Below are positions 30,202-37,099 of a stretch of 37,858 bases of DNA, one piece after another. The position numbers and the translations under genes were made by a program. The first letter of the stretch is position 1. Every line of letters starts with the position of its first letter. The notes below the pieces were generated by a model that was not told where the DNA came from, did not search any database, and worked only from the letters and a program-made list of their open reading frames with translations. The stretch is from the IMG/VR virus record IMGVR_UViG_3300025520_000136, positions 1 to 37,858 of that record. One strand, given 5' to 3'. The DNA is from a virus.

Positions 30202-32205
30202 TTATTTCACCAGCTTCAGGGTCTTCTCCATCGCGGTGAAAATTCGGTCGGTGCGCTCTTCGACCGCGCGCACCGGGGCCGGATCGGCCAGCTTCAGTGC
30301 AGCGGCAGTATGGCCCCGGTGGCGCACAGGGCGCACCACGCTGGGTTCAGGCGCTTCGATAATCGGCGTATCCGCCTGCAGACGGGCAACCTCGTCTGCT
30401 GCCAACAGCTGCTCGGCCTCGGCCGCGTCGCGAATCCTGCGGCGGTACTCGGCCAGCTGCTTCGCGCTGCGCTTCGCGCCGTTGACGTCCAGGAACCCGG
30501 TATCGGCAATGATCTGCGCGCTGGTCAGGTACCGTCCGTCCTGCGCGTACAGGTGCACATCGCGGGTCAGATCGTCCGGATCGAACCGCACTGTCACCCG
30601 CTGGCCGTGCAGCTGGCCGCAGCCGTCGGACCAGTACCGGTTGCCAAACAGCTCGATCTCGCCGGTCCGGCGGTTGACCAGCTTCTGCTCTGCCGCCAGC
30701 AGCGCCATGCGCAGCTGCTCGGGCGTGGCCTTGCCGATTGGCGCGCGGGCATAGCTTTCGGCAAATGCCTCGTCGAAGCTGCGGCCGCGCGCGGTCTCGG
30801 TGCGCCGTCCCAGCCGGGCGTTGTGCGCGTTCATGCCCTGGTCGACCAGCGCCACAAACATATCCCACTCGACCGCACGGCTGCCGTAATTCTCCGGCTT
30901 CGCCAGCACGGTATTGCCGGTGTACGCGCCCTCCATCGCCGGGTGCTTGGCAATCGTGTCGCACAGGTCGCGAAAGCCGCGCTCGATCGGCTTGGACTGG
31001 CCGCGATAGGGCAGCGTCCAGTGGATGTTGATGCCCAGGCTGGTCAGCAGACCGGTAGGGTCTTCCGGCTTCACCTTGAACCGGAACCGGGTCTTCGCTC
31101 CGCCGGTGATCCACTTGCTGGCAAATCCCCGGCCGTTGTCCAGAACGCAGCCGTTGGGGATGCCCCAGCGCTCGAAGAGCGATGCGAACACCAGCCGCAC
31201 GTGTTCCGCGGATTCGACCTCGCACACCCGCCATGCCACGAACTTGCGGCTGTAGATGTCCTGCAACGCCACCATCAGCGGGCGCACCACGCGGCCATCG
31301 CTGGTCCGGGCAAACACGTCGAACTTGTGCCCGTCGATGTTGACCAGCTCGAGCGCGTGCAGGTCGGACACGGTGCGGCGCTGCGCGGGCAGCGACCGGC
31401 GCAGGGCTTCCTCGCCCTTGCGCCGCAGCAGGATCACGCGCGGGTCCACATCGCGCTCCAGCCGCCGCCTCATGGTCTTCTCAGAAGGCATTGAGAGGCC
31501 GCGTGCTGCCGCGACCGCGCGGGTGCGCTCATAGCAGCTGCTCAGCGTCGGCGCAGACGGGCGCAGAAAATCGGACTTGAACAGGTTCCACAGCAGCGGG
31601 TCGATCTCGGCCTCGCTGCCGCCGCCCTGACGGCGTGGGGCCAGCGCGGGCAGCCGGTCGGACACCGCTACGCCCTCGATCAGGCGCAGCCAGTTCCACA
31701 GCGTGGAAATCGCGATTCCGTGACGGTTTCGCACTTCGGCCAGCGCGGCGCTGCGGGTCAGACCTGCGCCTTCCAGCAGATCGATCTCGCTGACAACGCT
31801 CATCCGCCGCTCGGCCTCGGCCTTCACCTTGGCGCTCTGCCCCTCGTACCAGCGCCAGCCGGTCGCCGTAACCGGCGCGGCCAGCGCCGCTTCGGCAACC
31901 GACGGCGTGATGCCGCGCTTGGCCAGTTCCAGCTGCGCCGGACCGGGCAGCAACGACACGTGGAATTCCGTGCCGCCGCCCCGGCCGATGCGCGGGCGCG
32001 ACAGCGGCTCGCCGCTGGCGTCGGCCTTCAGGTGCCAGTGTTCATCGCGGGCACGCCGGGTCAGGCTGCGCTTGTCGCTAGGCAGACCGGGCAAGGCCAG
32101 CTCGGCCAGCTCGGCAGCGCTGAACCACTCGCGCGCGCCGCAATCGGTATTGCCTTCAGTCTCGCCCGAAAGCTGACAGACAAGGGGATGCACGTTCGAA
32201 TTCAC
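30202..32205 (-). CDS. A: MuA-type DDE transposase, 667 aa
   Basis: N-terminal residues about 26-60 (EWFSAAELAELALPGLPSDKR) are the enhancer-binding HTH. Residues 100-250 form the end-binding region, including an HTH around 150-178. The catalytic triad is Asp291 (NIDGHKFD), Asp356 (LDNGRG) and Glu408 (KPIERGFRDL). A beta-barrel region (about 490-560) and a C-terminal helical tail for MuB/ClpX contacts follow; the end is basic (LKLVK). It pairs the phage ends, nicks them and joins them to target DNA. Length matches Mu A (663 aa). The ATG overlaps the preceding stop. Confidence 0.96.
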   Translation of the reverse strand: MNSNVHPLVCQLSGETEGNTDCGAREWFSAAELAELALPGLPSDKRSLTRRARDEHWHLKADASGEPLSRPRIGRGGGTEFHVSLLPGPAQLELAKRGITPSVAEAALAAPVTATGWRWYEGQSAKVKAEAERRMSVVSEIDLLEGAGLTRSAALAEVRNRHGIAISTLWNWLRLIEGVAVSDRLPALAPRRQGGGSEAEIDPLLWNLFKSDFLRPSAPTLSSCYERTRAVAAARGLSMPSEKTMRRRLERDVDPRVILLRRKGEEALRRSLPAQRRTVSDLHALELVNIDGHKFDVFARTSDGRVVRPLMVALQDIYSRKFVAWRVCEVESAEHVRLVFASLFERWGIPNGCVLDNGRGFASKWITGGAKTRFRFKVKPEDPTGLLTSLGINIHWTLPYRGQSKPIERGFRDLCDTIAKHPAMEGAYTGNTVLAKPENYGSRAVEWDMFVALVDQGMNAHNARLGRRTETARGRSFDEAFAESYARAPIGKATPEQLRMALLAAEQKLVNRRTGEIELFGNRYWSDGCGQLHGQRVTVRFDPDDLTRDVHLYAQDGRYLTSAQIIADTGFLDVNGAKRSAKQLAEYRRRIRDAAEAEQLLAADEVARLQADTPIIEAPEPSVVRPVRHRGHTAAALKLADPAPVRAVEERTDRIFTAMEKTLKLVK

Positions 32206-32660
32206 TGGCTTTCGCCTCCCCGGATAAGCGGTGCAATCACCTTCAGGCGCTGCCGTTCCTTGTTGAGCCGCGCGATCTGCGCATCGATCTGCCCGATCCG
32301 GGCGGTGTGGACTTCCTCGCCGACCAGCACCGCCGCGCCGATCTCGCGCATGATCCGGTCCAGCACATCGTGTCGTCCGGTCACGGCAACCAGCGCCAGA
32401 AACCGCGACATGATCACCTTGTGCCCGTCCCGCGCAGGGCTGGCATAAGCGTCCAGCATCGCCCGGCTGACGTCCTCGTCCAGCAACACGCTGATCTCTG
32501 CGGCCAGCACTTCGCGGCTGCGCTCGTCCGTCTTCAGAATCTCGGCGGCGGCGCGTGAAATCTGGCGCTCCAGCCCAGCCAGCTCAGCCGGGGCCGAAGC
32601 CACCGTCGGGGCCTCGAACACAAAGCCGTACTGGTTGGGGTGGTCCTGCGTCTTAGCCAC
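32202..32660 (-). CDS. hypothetical helical protein upstream of transposase, 152 aa
   Basis: No family recognised. The N-terminus (KTQDHPNQYGFVFEAPT) is followed by a long helical stretch (LAGLERQISRAAAEILKTDERSREVLAAEIS) and a C-terminal heptad-like part (ARIGQIDAQIARLNKERQRL). I chose the GTG at 32660, overlapping the previous stop by eight bases, since upstream in-frame sequence looks like shadow of the preceding gene. Its stop overlaps the transposase ATG. A DNA-binding or coiled-coil role is possible. Confidence 0.65.
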   Translation of the reverse strand: MAKTQDHPNQYGFVFEAPTVASAPAELAGLERQISRAAAEILKTDERSREVLAAEISVLLDEDVSRAMLDAYASPARDGHKVIMSRFLALVAVTGRHDVLDRIMREIGAAVLVGEEVHTARIGQIDAQIARLNKERQRLKVIAPLIRGGESQ

Positions 32661-32880
32661 GCGCGCTGCCCTCCGCCGGGGCCACCACGCGCTTGGCGCA
32701 GCGGTAATACTTGGGCGTGAACTCCACCGGGGCGTTGCCGGGGTAGGCAAAGCATTCGCCGTTCCAGCGGCCCAGCGCAAAGCGGGTGTCATCGGCCAGG
32801 AACTTGTAGCCGCCATCGCGCGCACCCTCGTCGATCAGCAGCAGCGGCAGCACTGCCTGCAGGTTGGCAGACTTCGTCAT
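32653..32880 (-). CDS. hypothetical protein, 75 aa
   Basis: A small protein with an N-terminal helix (AVLPLLLIDEGARDGGYKF) and an aromatic, strand-rich second half (FALGRWNGECFAYPGNAPVE, then TPKYYRCAKRVV). Two Cys residues are present but not in CxxC form. Function unknown. It overlaps both neighbours in the early operon. Confidence 0.62.
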   Translation of the reverse strand: MTKSANLQAVLPLLLIDEGARDGGYKFLADDTRFALGRWNGECFAYPGNAPVEFTPKYYRCAKRVVAPAEGSARG

Positions 32881-33998
32881 GCGGGCAGCTCCAGCCCGTG
32901 AGTCACCGCCAGCGCGATCACGTCCTCGGCCAGCTGGGTCTCGCGGCGTCCCGACACATGGTACTTGCGCACTTGGGCGAACCGGTCATGCACGCTCACC
33001 AGCACGCCCCGCGCGCCCAGGTACTTGATCGCCGCCTCGATCCGCTGCCGCCGCAGTTCGGGCAGCAGGACCGGCAGTGGCGCAGGCTCGGCCACGCGGC
33101 GCGCGCCAATGCTGGGCCGTGCCACAGCCGTGCTGGTCTTCGCTGCCAGCCGCTGCGCCGCCGCCCGGATCAGGTCCAGTCGCGGCGCTTCCGGCACGTC
33201 GATCACCCGGTCGACCGGGGCTTCCAGTGCGCGCTCGGCGCGGCGGGCATGGGTGCGAATGATCCCGTCACGGCGGCGGGGCTGGCGCGCGATATCGACG
33301 CTCTGGACTTCCAGCGGCACCGCCTCCGGCGCGGGGCGGTCAAGGTCTGGATCAGCCTGATCTGGGACGACCGGCGCGGGCTGTTCAAACTCTGGCAGGG
33401 GTGCGTCCGGCCAGCCCTCCGGCTCGGCCTTGTTGGCCGTAGCGGGTCGAAGGGCTGGCGCGGACGGCTTTACCGGCGGTACGACCCGACCGGGCTCATG
33501 CGTCTCGCTGGCCGCAGCTGGCGAGAGGGGCATTGCGGAATCATCATTGGCCTTGGCCAGACGCGGGTCTTCCGACCGGCGCGGCATGTTCACCAGCCGG
33601 ATCGGGGCAACTGGCACTTCCGTCGTGCCCTTAGCCGCCGCCGTCACGCCATCGATCAGGCCGCGCACCACGGACGGGCGCAGGAACAGCGGCGCACCGC
33701 GCAGGCTACCGTTTCCGCGCTTGCGGGGCGCGGCTGGTTCGGTTGCGCCCGGCGTCGCCGTCAGCGCTTGCCGCGCCTCGGCAATGGCCAGCAGCGCCTC
33801 GTCGATCGCCGCCGCCGTGGCCGACAGCAGCGTCTTGCCGCGCCCGCTCAGGCTCTTCTCGATCTGCACCAGCTCAACGCCAATGCTGGCGCGCAGCAGC
33901 GGCACGCCGCCGGGGTGGGCCGGAAAGCATTCAATCTCGTCACAGGTCAGCGCGGCAGTCGCGCGGTCCAGGGCGTGAAGCGCTTGTTCGCTCATCAC
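32877..33998 (-). CDS. hypothetical protein with Pro/Ala-rich middle, 373 aa
   Basis: Not recognised. Residues 1-80 form a helical module with ECFPAHPGGVPLLRASIG; residues about 80-300 are rich in Pro, Ala, Glu and Arg and probably disordered; residues 300-373 form a second module (LRRQRIEAAIKYLGARGVLV, then FAQVRKYHVSGRRE). The last module could be a winged helix. The protein lies in the early operon between small genes that overlap it. The basic C-terminus suggests nucleic-acid binding. Confidence 0.65.
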   Translation of the reverse strand: MMSEQALHALDRATAALTCDEIECFPAHPGGVPLLRASIGVELVQIEKSLSGRGKTLLSATAAAIDEALLAIAEARQALTATPGATEPAAPRKRGNGSLRGAPLFLRPSVVRGLIDGVTAAAKGTTEVPVAPIRLVNMPRRSEDPRLAKANDDSAMPLSPAAASETHEPGRVVPPVKPSAPALRPATANKAEPEGWPDAPLPEFEQPAPVVPDQADPDLDRPAPEAVPLEVQSVDIARQPRRRDGIIRTHARRAERALEAPVDRVIDVPEAPRLDLIRAAAQRLAAKTSTAVARPSIGARRVAEPAPLPVLLPELRRQRIEAAIKYLGARGVLVSVHDRFAQVRKYHVSGRRETQLAEDVIALAVTHGLELPA

Positions 33999-34244
33999 TT
34001 ACTGCTCCTCGTACCAGGGGCGGCGGCGACCTTCGGGCTCCGCCAGCGTGATCGATCCGCCGCGCACCGGCGCGGCCATTTTCGCGGCCATCCGCCGCTT
34101 CGATTCTTCCTCGCGCGCTGCCGCCGCCCGGCGGCGCAGCTCCTGCTCCGCCTCGCGCGGGGTGCAGCCCAGTTCCAGCGCCAGCGTGAACGCGGCACGG
34201 TGCGCGCGCAGCCGATCGGCGGTGGTCTGGTGGCGCGCCATCAC
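33999..34244 (-). CDS. small basic helical protein, 81 aa
   Basis: Strongly basic and helical (QTTADRLRAHRAAFTLALELG, then TPREAEQELRRRAAAAREEES), ending in a proline/arginine-rich tail. No family recognised. It overlaps the upstream gene by four bases and abuts the next one. The composition suggests DNA or RNA binding. Confidence 0.62.
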   Translation of the reverse strand: MMARHQTTADRLRAHRAAFTLALELGCTPREAEQELRRRAAAAREEESKRRMAAKMAAPVRGGSITLAEPEGRRRPWYEEQ

Positions 34245-34468
34245 TCGGCCCCTCGCGCGGCGATCAGCGCCTTCAGCAGCTGCTCCGTTCCGCGCCGCAC
34301 AGCCCGGTCGCGGCGCAGGTCCGACTGGCGGTTGCCGCGATCGGTGCCCATGGTCGCGATCGTGAAGCGCACTTTGGACGGCTTGAAGCCACGCGCCGCA
34401 ATCTGCCGCTTCGACAGGCCCGCGTCGGCCAGGTCCAGAATCGCCTCTTCGGTTGCGGTCATGCCCAT
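34241..34468 (-). CDS. small HTH-type protein, 75 aa
   Basis: Residues about 8-37 (AILDLADAGLSKRQIAARGF and KPSKVRFTI) have the spacing of a helix-turn-helix of homeodomain/resolvase type. The rest is basic. The ATG at 34468 overlaps the methyltransferase stop (TGATG); an alternative ATG two codons on is possible. A regulator of the early operon is likely. Confidence 0.62.
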   Translation of the reverse strand: MGMTATEEAILDLADAGLSKRQIAARGFKPSKVRFTIATMGTDRGNRQSDLRRDRAVRRGTEQLLKALIAARGAE

Positions 34469-35124
34469 CACCGGCCTCCCGGCAGTGGCGGCAGCCACAC
34501 CGTGCGGGTCTGGCCCGGCGCGGTCGGCTCCTGGACGTTCCACACGATCCAGCAATAATCGATCATGCCGCCCCGGAACGCACGGTTCCCCATCAGGCTG
34601 ATCCGGTCGCCCGGCGGCATCGATGGGCGCTGGGTCAGCACCAGCACTTCGGCAGGCGGGTGGTCCTGCATGAACAGCCCGAACCGCACCTGGCTCGACA
34701 GCCACTTGATCGGCAGCAGCATGCACACCCGGCGTGTCGACAGCTTCAGCGCATGGCGCACGAACGCCTCGGCAATGCCCTTGCGGTACGAATACGGCGG
34801 GTTGCAGACGATGCTGCACGGGGCCGGGGCGCGGTCCAGTTCCAGAAAGTCGGCCGACTGGAACACCAGCGCGAACAGGAACTGCGAACGGTCGACGTTG
34901 TCGACCACGTCCGACAGGTAAACCCGCCCGTCAAAGCCCGCGCCCTCGAACGCCGAACAGATCGTGCCGCTGCCCGACGCCGGGTCCCAGATACCTTCGC
35001 CGCAGGCCAGCTCCTCGCGAAACTGGATATGCTTGATTAGCTGGTCGACCGTCCACTGCGGCTCGACATACCAGTCGAGCGGGTGGCGCTTGCCGAACTT
35101 GGCGGAGGACAGCTCACCGCGCAT
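34468..35124 (-). CDS. DNA adenine N6-methyltransferase, 218 aa
   Basis: The AdoMet-binding motif DPASGSGT (47-54) and the catalytic NPPY (108-111) identify an adenine (or possibly cytosine N4) DNA methyltransferase. Substrate-side phrases include EPQWTVDQLIKHI near the N-terminus. No partner restriction gene is seen, so it is an orphan enzyme, likely protecting phage DNA or timing gene expression. Mu depends on host Dam for mom, so a phage methylase in the same genome as a com-like operon is notable. The ATG overlaps the upstream gene by 11 bases. Confidence 0.85.
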   Translation of the reverse strand: MRGELSSAKFGKRHPLDWYVEPQWTVDQLIKHIQFREELACGEGIWDPASGSGTICSAFEGAGFDGRVYLSDVVDNVDRSQFLFALVFQSADFLELDRAPAPCSIVCNPPYSYRKGIAEAFVRHALKLSTRRVCMLLPIKWLSSQVRFGLFMQDHPPAEVLVLTQRPSMPPGDRISLMGNRAFRGGMIDYCWIVWNVQEPTAPGQTRTVWLPPLPGGR

Positions 35125-35383
35125 GAGCGCGCCCTTTGTCAGCGGTTAGGTGGCGAAGGCGAATGGCGGGATCGGACCCGCAACCATCAACCCGGCGAAG
35201 CCAGCGCCAGATGGCGCTAGGGGAGACACCGCGACGGCAGGCGGCAATCGAGATCGCGGCGCTGCGCGTCTGACCGAGAGCCTCGATCGCCTCGACTTCG
35301 GCTACAACGGAGTAACGCTTGACGGCTGCGCTCAACGCAGCGGTAGAGCAGCCGCTCAGGTATGCGTTTGCGCCATCAAGCAT
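35114..35383 (-). CDS. stand-alone paralog of the transposase end-binding HTH, 89 aa
   Basis: Residues 25-67 align without gaps to transposase residues 136-178: 19 of 43 positions are identical by my count. Shared positions include SVV, the TRSAA run, an Arg-x-Gly turn and W-x-W-L-R followed by a final Gly. That region of MuA lies in the end-binding part, so the protein may bind the phage ends. It overlaps the ParB-like gene's stop and the methyltransferase start. It could compete with the transposase at the ends, act as a co-repressor, or hold ends during replication. Confidence 0.8.
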   Translation of the reverse strand: MLDGANAYLSGCSTAALSAAVKRYSVVAEVEAIEALGQTRSAAISIAACRRGVSPSAIWRWLRRVDGCGSDPAIRLRHLTADKGRAHAR

Positions 35384-36356
35384 CGCCCAGCTCCTTGTTC
35401 AGCCGGTCTCGCATTTCCCGCTTGAGGTCTGCCGTATGCAGCATCGCCGCCAGATCGGGGATGAAAGCTCGCCGCTCTCCCAGGTTCAACCGCTCCCAGC
35501 CGCCTCTGATCTGATTGCGGTATTTCTCCAGGTCGCGGCGCGGCGCGGCGCTATGATCTGCGCTACCAATGCCCTGCCGGACTTTGGCCTCATCCGCGCT
35601 CAGCTCCGGATCGCCCAACAGCAACTCGATTACCTGGCGGCGCGGGCCTTCATCGCGGATTGCCGCGATCGTCTTCAGCTGGCTGGCGTTTTCGCCGACT
35701 ACCGGGTGCGCTGCCAGCGCCTCGACCAGTTCGGCCGGAAAAGGTTCGATCAACAGCCGGTACAGGCGCATGTCGCGATAGATCGCGGTGCGCTCCATCC
35801 CCAGCGCATCGCCGACGGATTCTTCCCATCCGTATACGCGTTGCAAATTGCCACACGTATCTTCGGTCTCGTCCTTCAGCGCCTGCTCGGCGAGCAATTC
35901 ATGCTTGCGCACGGCGTCCCACCGGGCCTTCACGGCCAGCTGCTGCTGCTTCAGCCCGCCATGCTGGCGCGCGATCCGCTCCTGCGCGGCGTTCACCAGC
36001 GCGGCGGTGAACTTGGCCCGCTCCAGCGGGGCCAGCGGGCGGCGGTGCAGGTTCTCCGACGCTTCCAGGTCGGCCAGGTCTTCGGGCTTGCCGCTGACCT
36101 CGATCGCCCACACCGTGATGCCTTCGATCCGCGCGCCGATCAGCCGGTGCATGCCCGTCACCAGCCGCCAGGGCCGGTCCGCGTTCTTGGGCTGCGCCAC
36201 GACCTTGATCGGGTCGCGCTGCCCGTCGACGGCCATCAGCCGCCCCAGCGCCGCCGCCTTGTCCTGGTGCAGGAATCCGATCCGGTTCCCTTCGTCCACG
36301 TGATGCGGCGAAAGCTCAAACAGCTTCGCGCCCGAAAGCAGGCTTTTATCGTTCAT
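35376..36356 (-). CDS. ParB-like nuclease/partition-domain protein, 326 aa
   Basis: Residues about 10-110 form a ParB/Srx-type domain: QRDPIKVV, WRLVTGMHRLIGARIEGI (64-80) and ENLHRRPLAPLERAKF (101-116), the usual box order. A helical HTH-like part follows at 170-200 (WEESVGDALGMERTAIYRDMRLYR). Such proteins can bind or hydrolyse nucleotides and act on DNA; in phages their role is often unclear. The ATG overlaps the upstream stop (ATGA). Its occurrence in a transposable phage early operon suggests regulation or DNA organisation. Confidence 0.85.
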   Translation of the reverse strand: MNDKSLLSGAKLFELSPHHVDEGNRIGFLHQDKAAALGRLMAVDGQRDPIKVVAQPKNADRPWRLVTGMHRLIGARIEGITVWAIEVSGKPEDLADLEASENLHRRPLAPLERAKFTAALVNAAQERIARQHGGLKQQQLAVKARWDAVRKHELLAEQALKDETEDTCGNLQRVYGWEESVGDALGMERTAIYRDMRLYRLLIEPFPAELVEALAAHPVVGENASQLKTIAAIRDEGPRRQVIELLLGDPELSADEAKVRQGIGSADHSAAPRRDLEKYRNQIRGGWERLNLGERRAFIPDLAAMLHTADLKREMRDRLNKELGDA

Positions 36357-36781
36357 TTCTGGGTCTCACTTAGACGGTGCGCCGCGCTCTCGGCGGGGTT
36401 ACGCTGGGCACCAGTTTCAACAACAGGGACGGCCAGATGCCCGCCAACACCGAAGCCAGACTCGCCCTCGCCGAGGCCCGTATCGAGGCTCTGCAACACC
36501 TGCTGATCGCGGTGGTTGTTGCCGCCAACCAGCGCCTGCCCGGCAGTGCGGCGGCGACGACGCGCATTGCGAACGCGGTGGGCGGCTTCCCCGCCGATGG
36601 CGAAGGCGTTGCCGCAGCCCAGGAGACCGAGCTTTTGCTCGACCATCTCCGCACGGCGCTCTCGCTGCCGGTGAACGACTGATGCCGCGCGCTCCATTTC
36701 GGCAGCGTCAGCGATCCTCTGGCGATAGGCGTCCAGCCTGCGCATCGAATCCGCTTCCAGCTCTGCGAACGCCGGGGTCAT
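36353..36781 (-). CDS. hypothetical early protein, 142 aa (antisense to 36437-36682)
   Basis: The reading frame starts with an ATG overlapping the Cro/Ner-like gene's stop (ATGA) and ends overlapping the ParB-like start, the coupling seen all through this operon. The first 33 residues (TPAFAELEADSMRRLDAYRQ onward) look like a good helix. From residue about 34 on, the sequence faces a convincing opposite-strand gene and reads like a shadow, with Gly and Arg runs. Either this gene is real with a degenerate C-terminal part, or only its beginning is. Confidence 0.5.
   Translation of the reverse strand: MTPAFAELEADSMRRLDAYRQRIADAAEMERAASVVHRQRERRAEMVEQKLGLLGCGNAFAIGGEAAHRVRNARRRRRTAGQALVGGNNHRDQQVLQSLDTGLGEGESGFGVGGHLAVPVVETGAQRNPAESAAHRLSETQK
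36437..36682 (+). CDS. possible opposite-strand small protein, 81 aa
   Basis: It starts at an ATG with AGGGA about eight bases upstream; a GTG at 36377 is an alternative that adds 20 residues. The protein has an amphipathic N-terminal helix (TEARLALAEARIEALQHLLI) and then a Gly/Ala-rich part with LLLDHLRTALSLPV. About 81% of third codon positions are G or C by my count. It runs against the early operon, inside the gene at 36353-36781, the only such case apart from the repressor. Both frames share register, so one may be a shadow of the other. Confidence 0.5.
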   Translation: MPANTEARLALAEARIEALQHLLIAVVVAANQRLPGSAAATTRIANAVGGFPADGEGVAAAQETELLLDHLRTALSLPVND

Positions 36782-37014
36782 GCCGCCACCTTCCGCGAGC
36801 GGCGGCGCGACTTGGCCTCCGCCACCGCCAGCGCCGCGTAGATCTTCTTGATCGAGCGCAGCGTGAGGCTGATCGGCTCGGGATTCCGGTCCGACTTCTT
36901 CCACCGGCTGAAGGTCGTGGGATGAACCCCTGCCTCTCGGCACAGGGCGCTGATCGAAATGCCAGCGCAGAACGCTCGCATCTCGATATCCGCGATCAAA
37001 TTCTCTTGGTCCAT
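36778..37014 (-). CDS. Cro/Ner-like HTH regulator, 78 aa
   Basis: Residues 19-40 (ISISALCREAGVHPTTFSRW) form a clear helix-turn-helix of lambda type, followed by a basic end (KSRRRSRKVAA). It is the first early gene, directly beside the operator region and facing the repressor, which is the Cro/Ner position. It is expected to limit early transcription and repressor synthesis. The ATG at 37014 is preferred; an in-frame ATG at 37056 would put its translation start in the operators. A weak AGG precedes it. Confidence 0.82.
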   Translation of the reverse strand: MDQENLIADIEMRAFCAGISISALCREAGVHPTTFSRWKKSDRNPEPISLTLRSIKKIYAALAVAEAKSRRRSRKVAA

Positions 37015-37099
37015 GGCGCGAAACCTAATTTGCAACATTGCTAATTGCAACAGCATTAATGCAAATCGGCCTTTTTAGCGCTTTTGCTAATGGTGTGGC
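37015..37099. promoter_or_regulatory. divergent operator/promoter region between repressor and Cro/Ner
   Basis: On the plus strand two direct repeats, CTAATTTGCAACA (37025-37037) and CTAATTGCAACA (37041-37052), are followed by a related ATTAATGCAAA (37055-37065) and another GCTAAT (37086-37091). The region is much more AT-rich than the rest. In Mu the same interval carries operators O1-O3, the early promoter and the transposition enhancer bound by transposase domain I-alpha. The repeats are probably bound by the repressor and the Cro/Ner-like protein. Exact promoters could not be fixed. Confidence 0.7.

Noticed and set aside
32202-32660. Mu gam (host-nuclease inhibitor)
   Set aside because: The helical look is similar, but the Gam sequence pattern is absent and the gene is upstream of the transposase rather than after B.
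32898-34601. 567-codon plus-strand frame
   Set aside because: Shadow of several minus-strand early genes, with Arg/Gln/His-rich composition and no motif.
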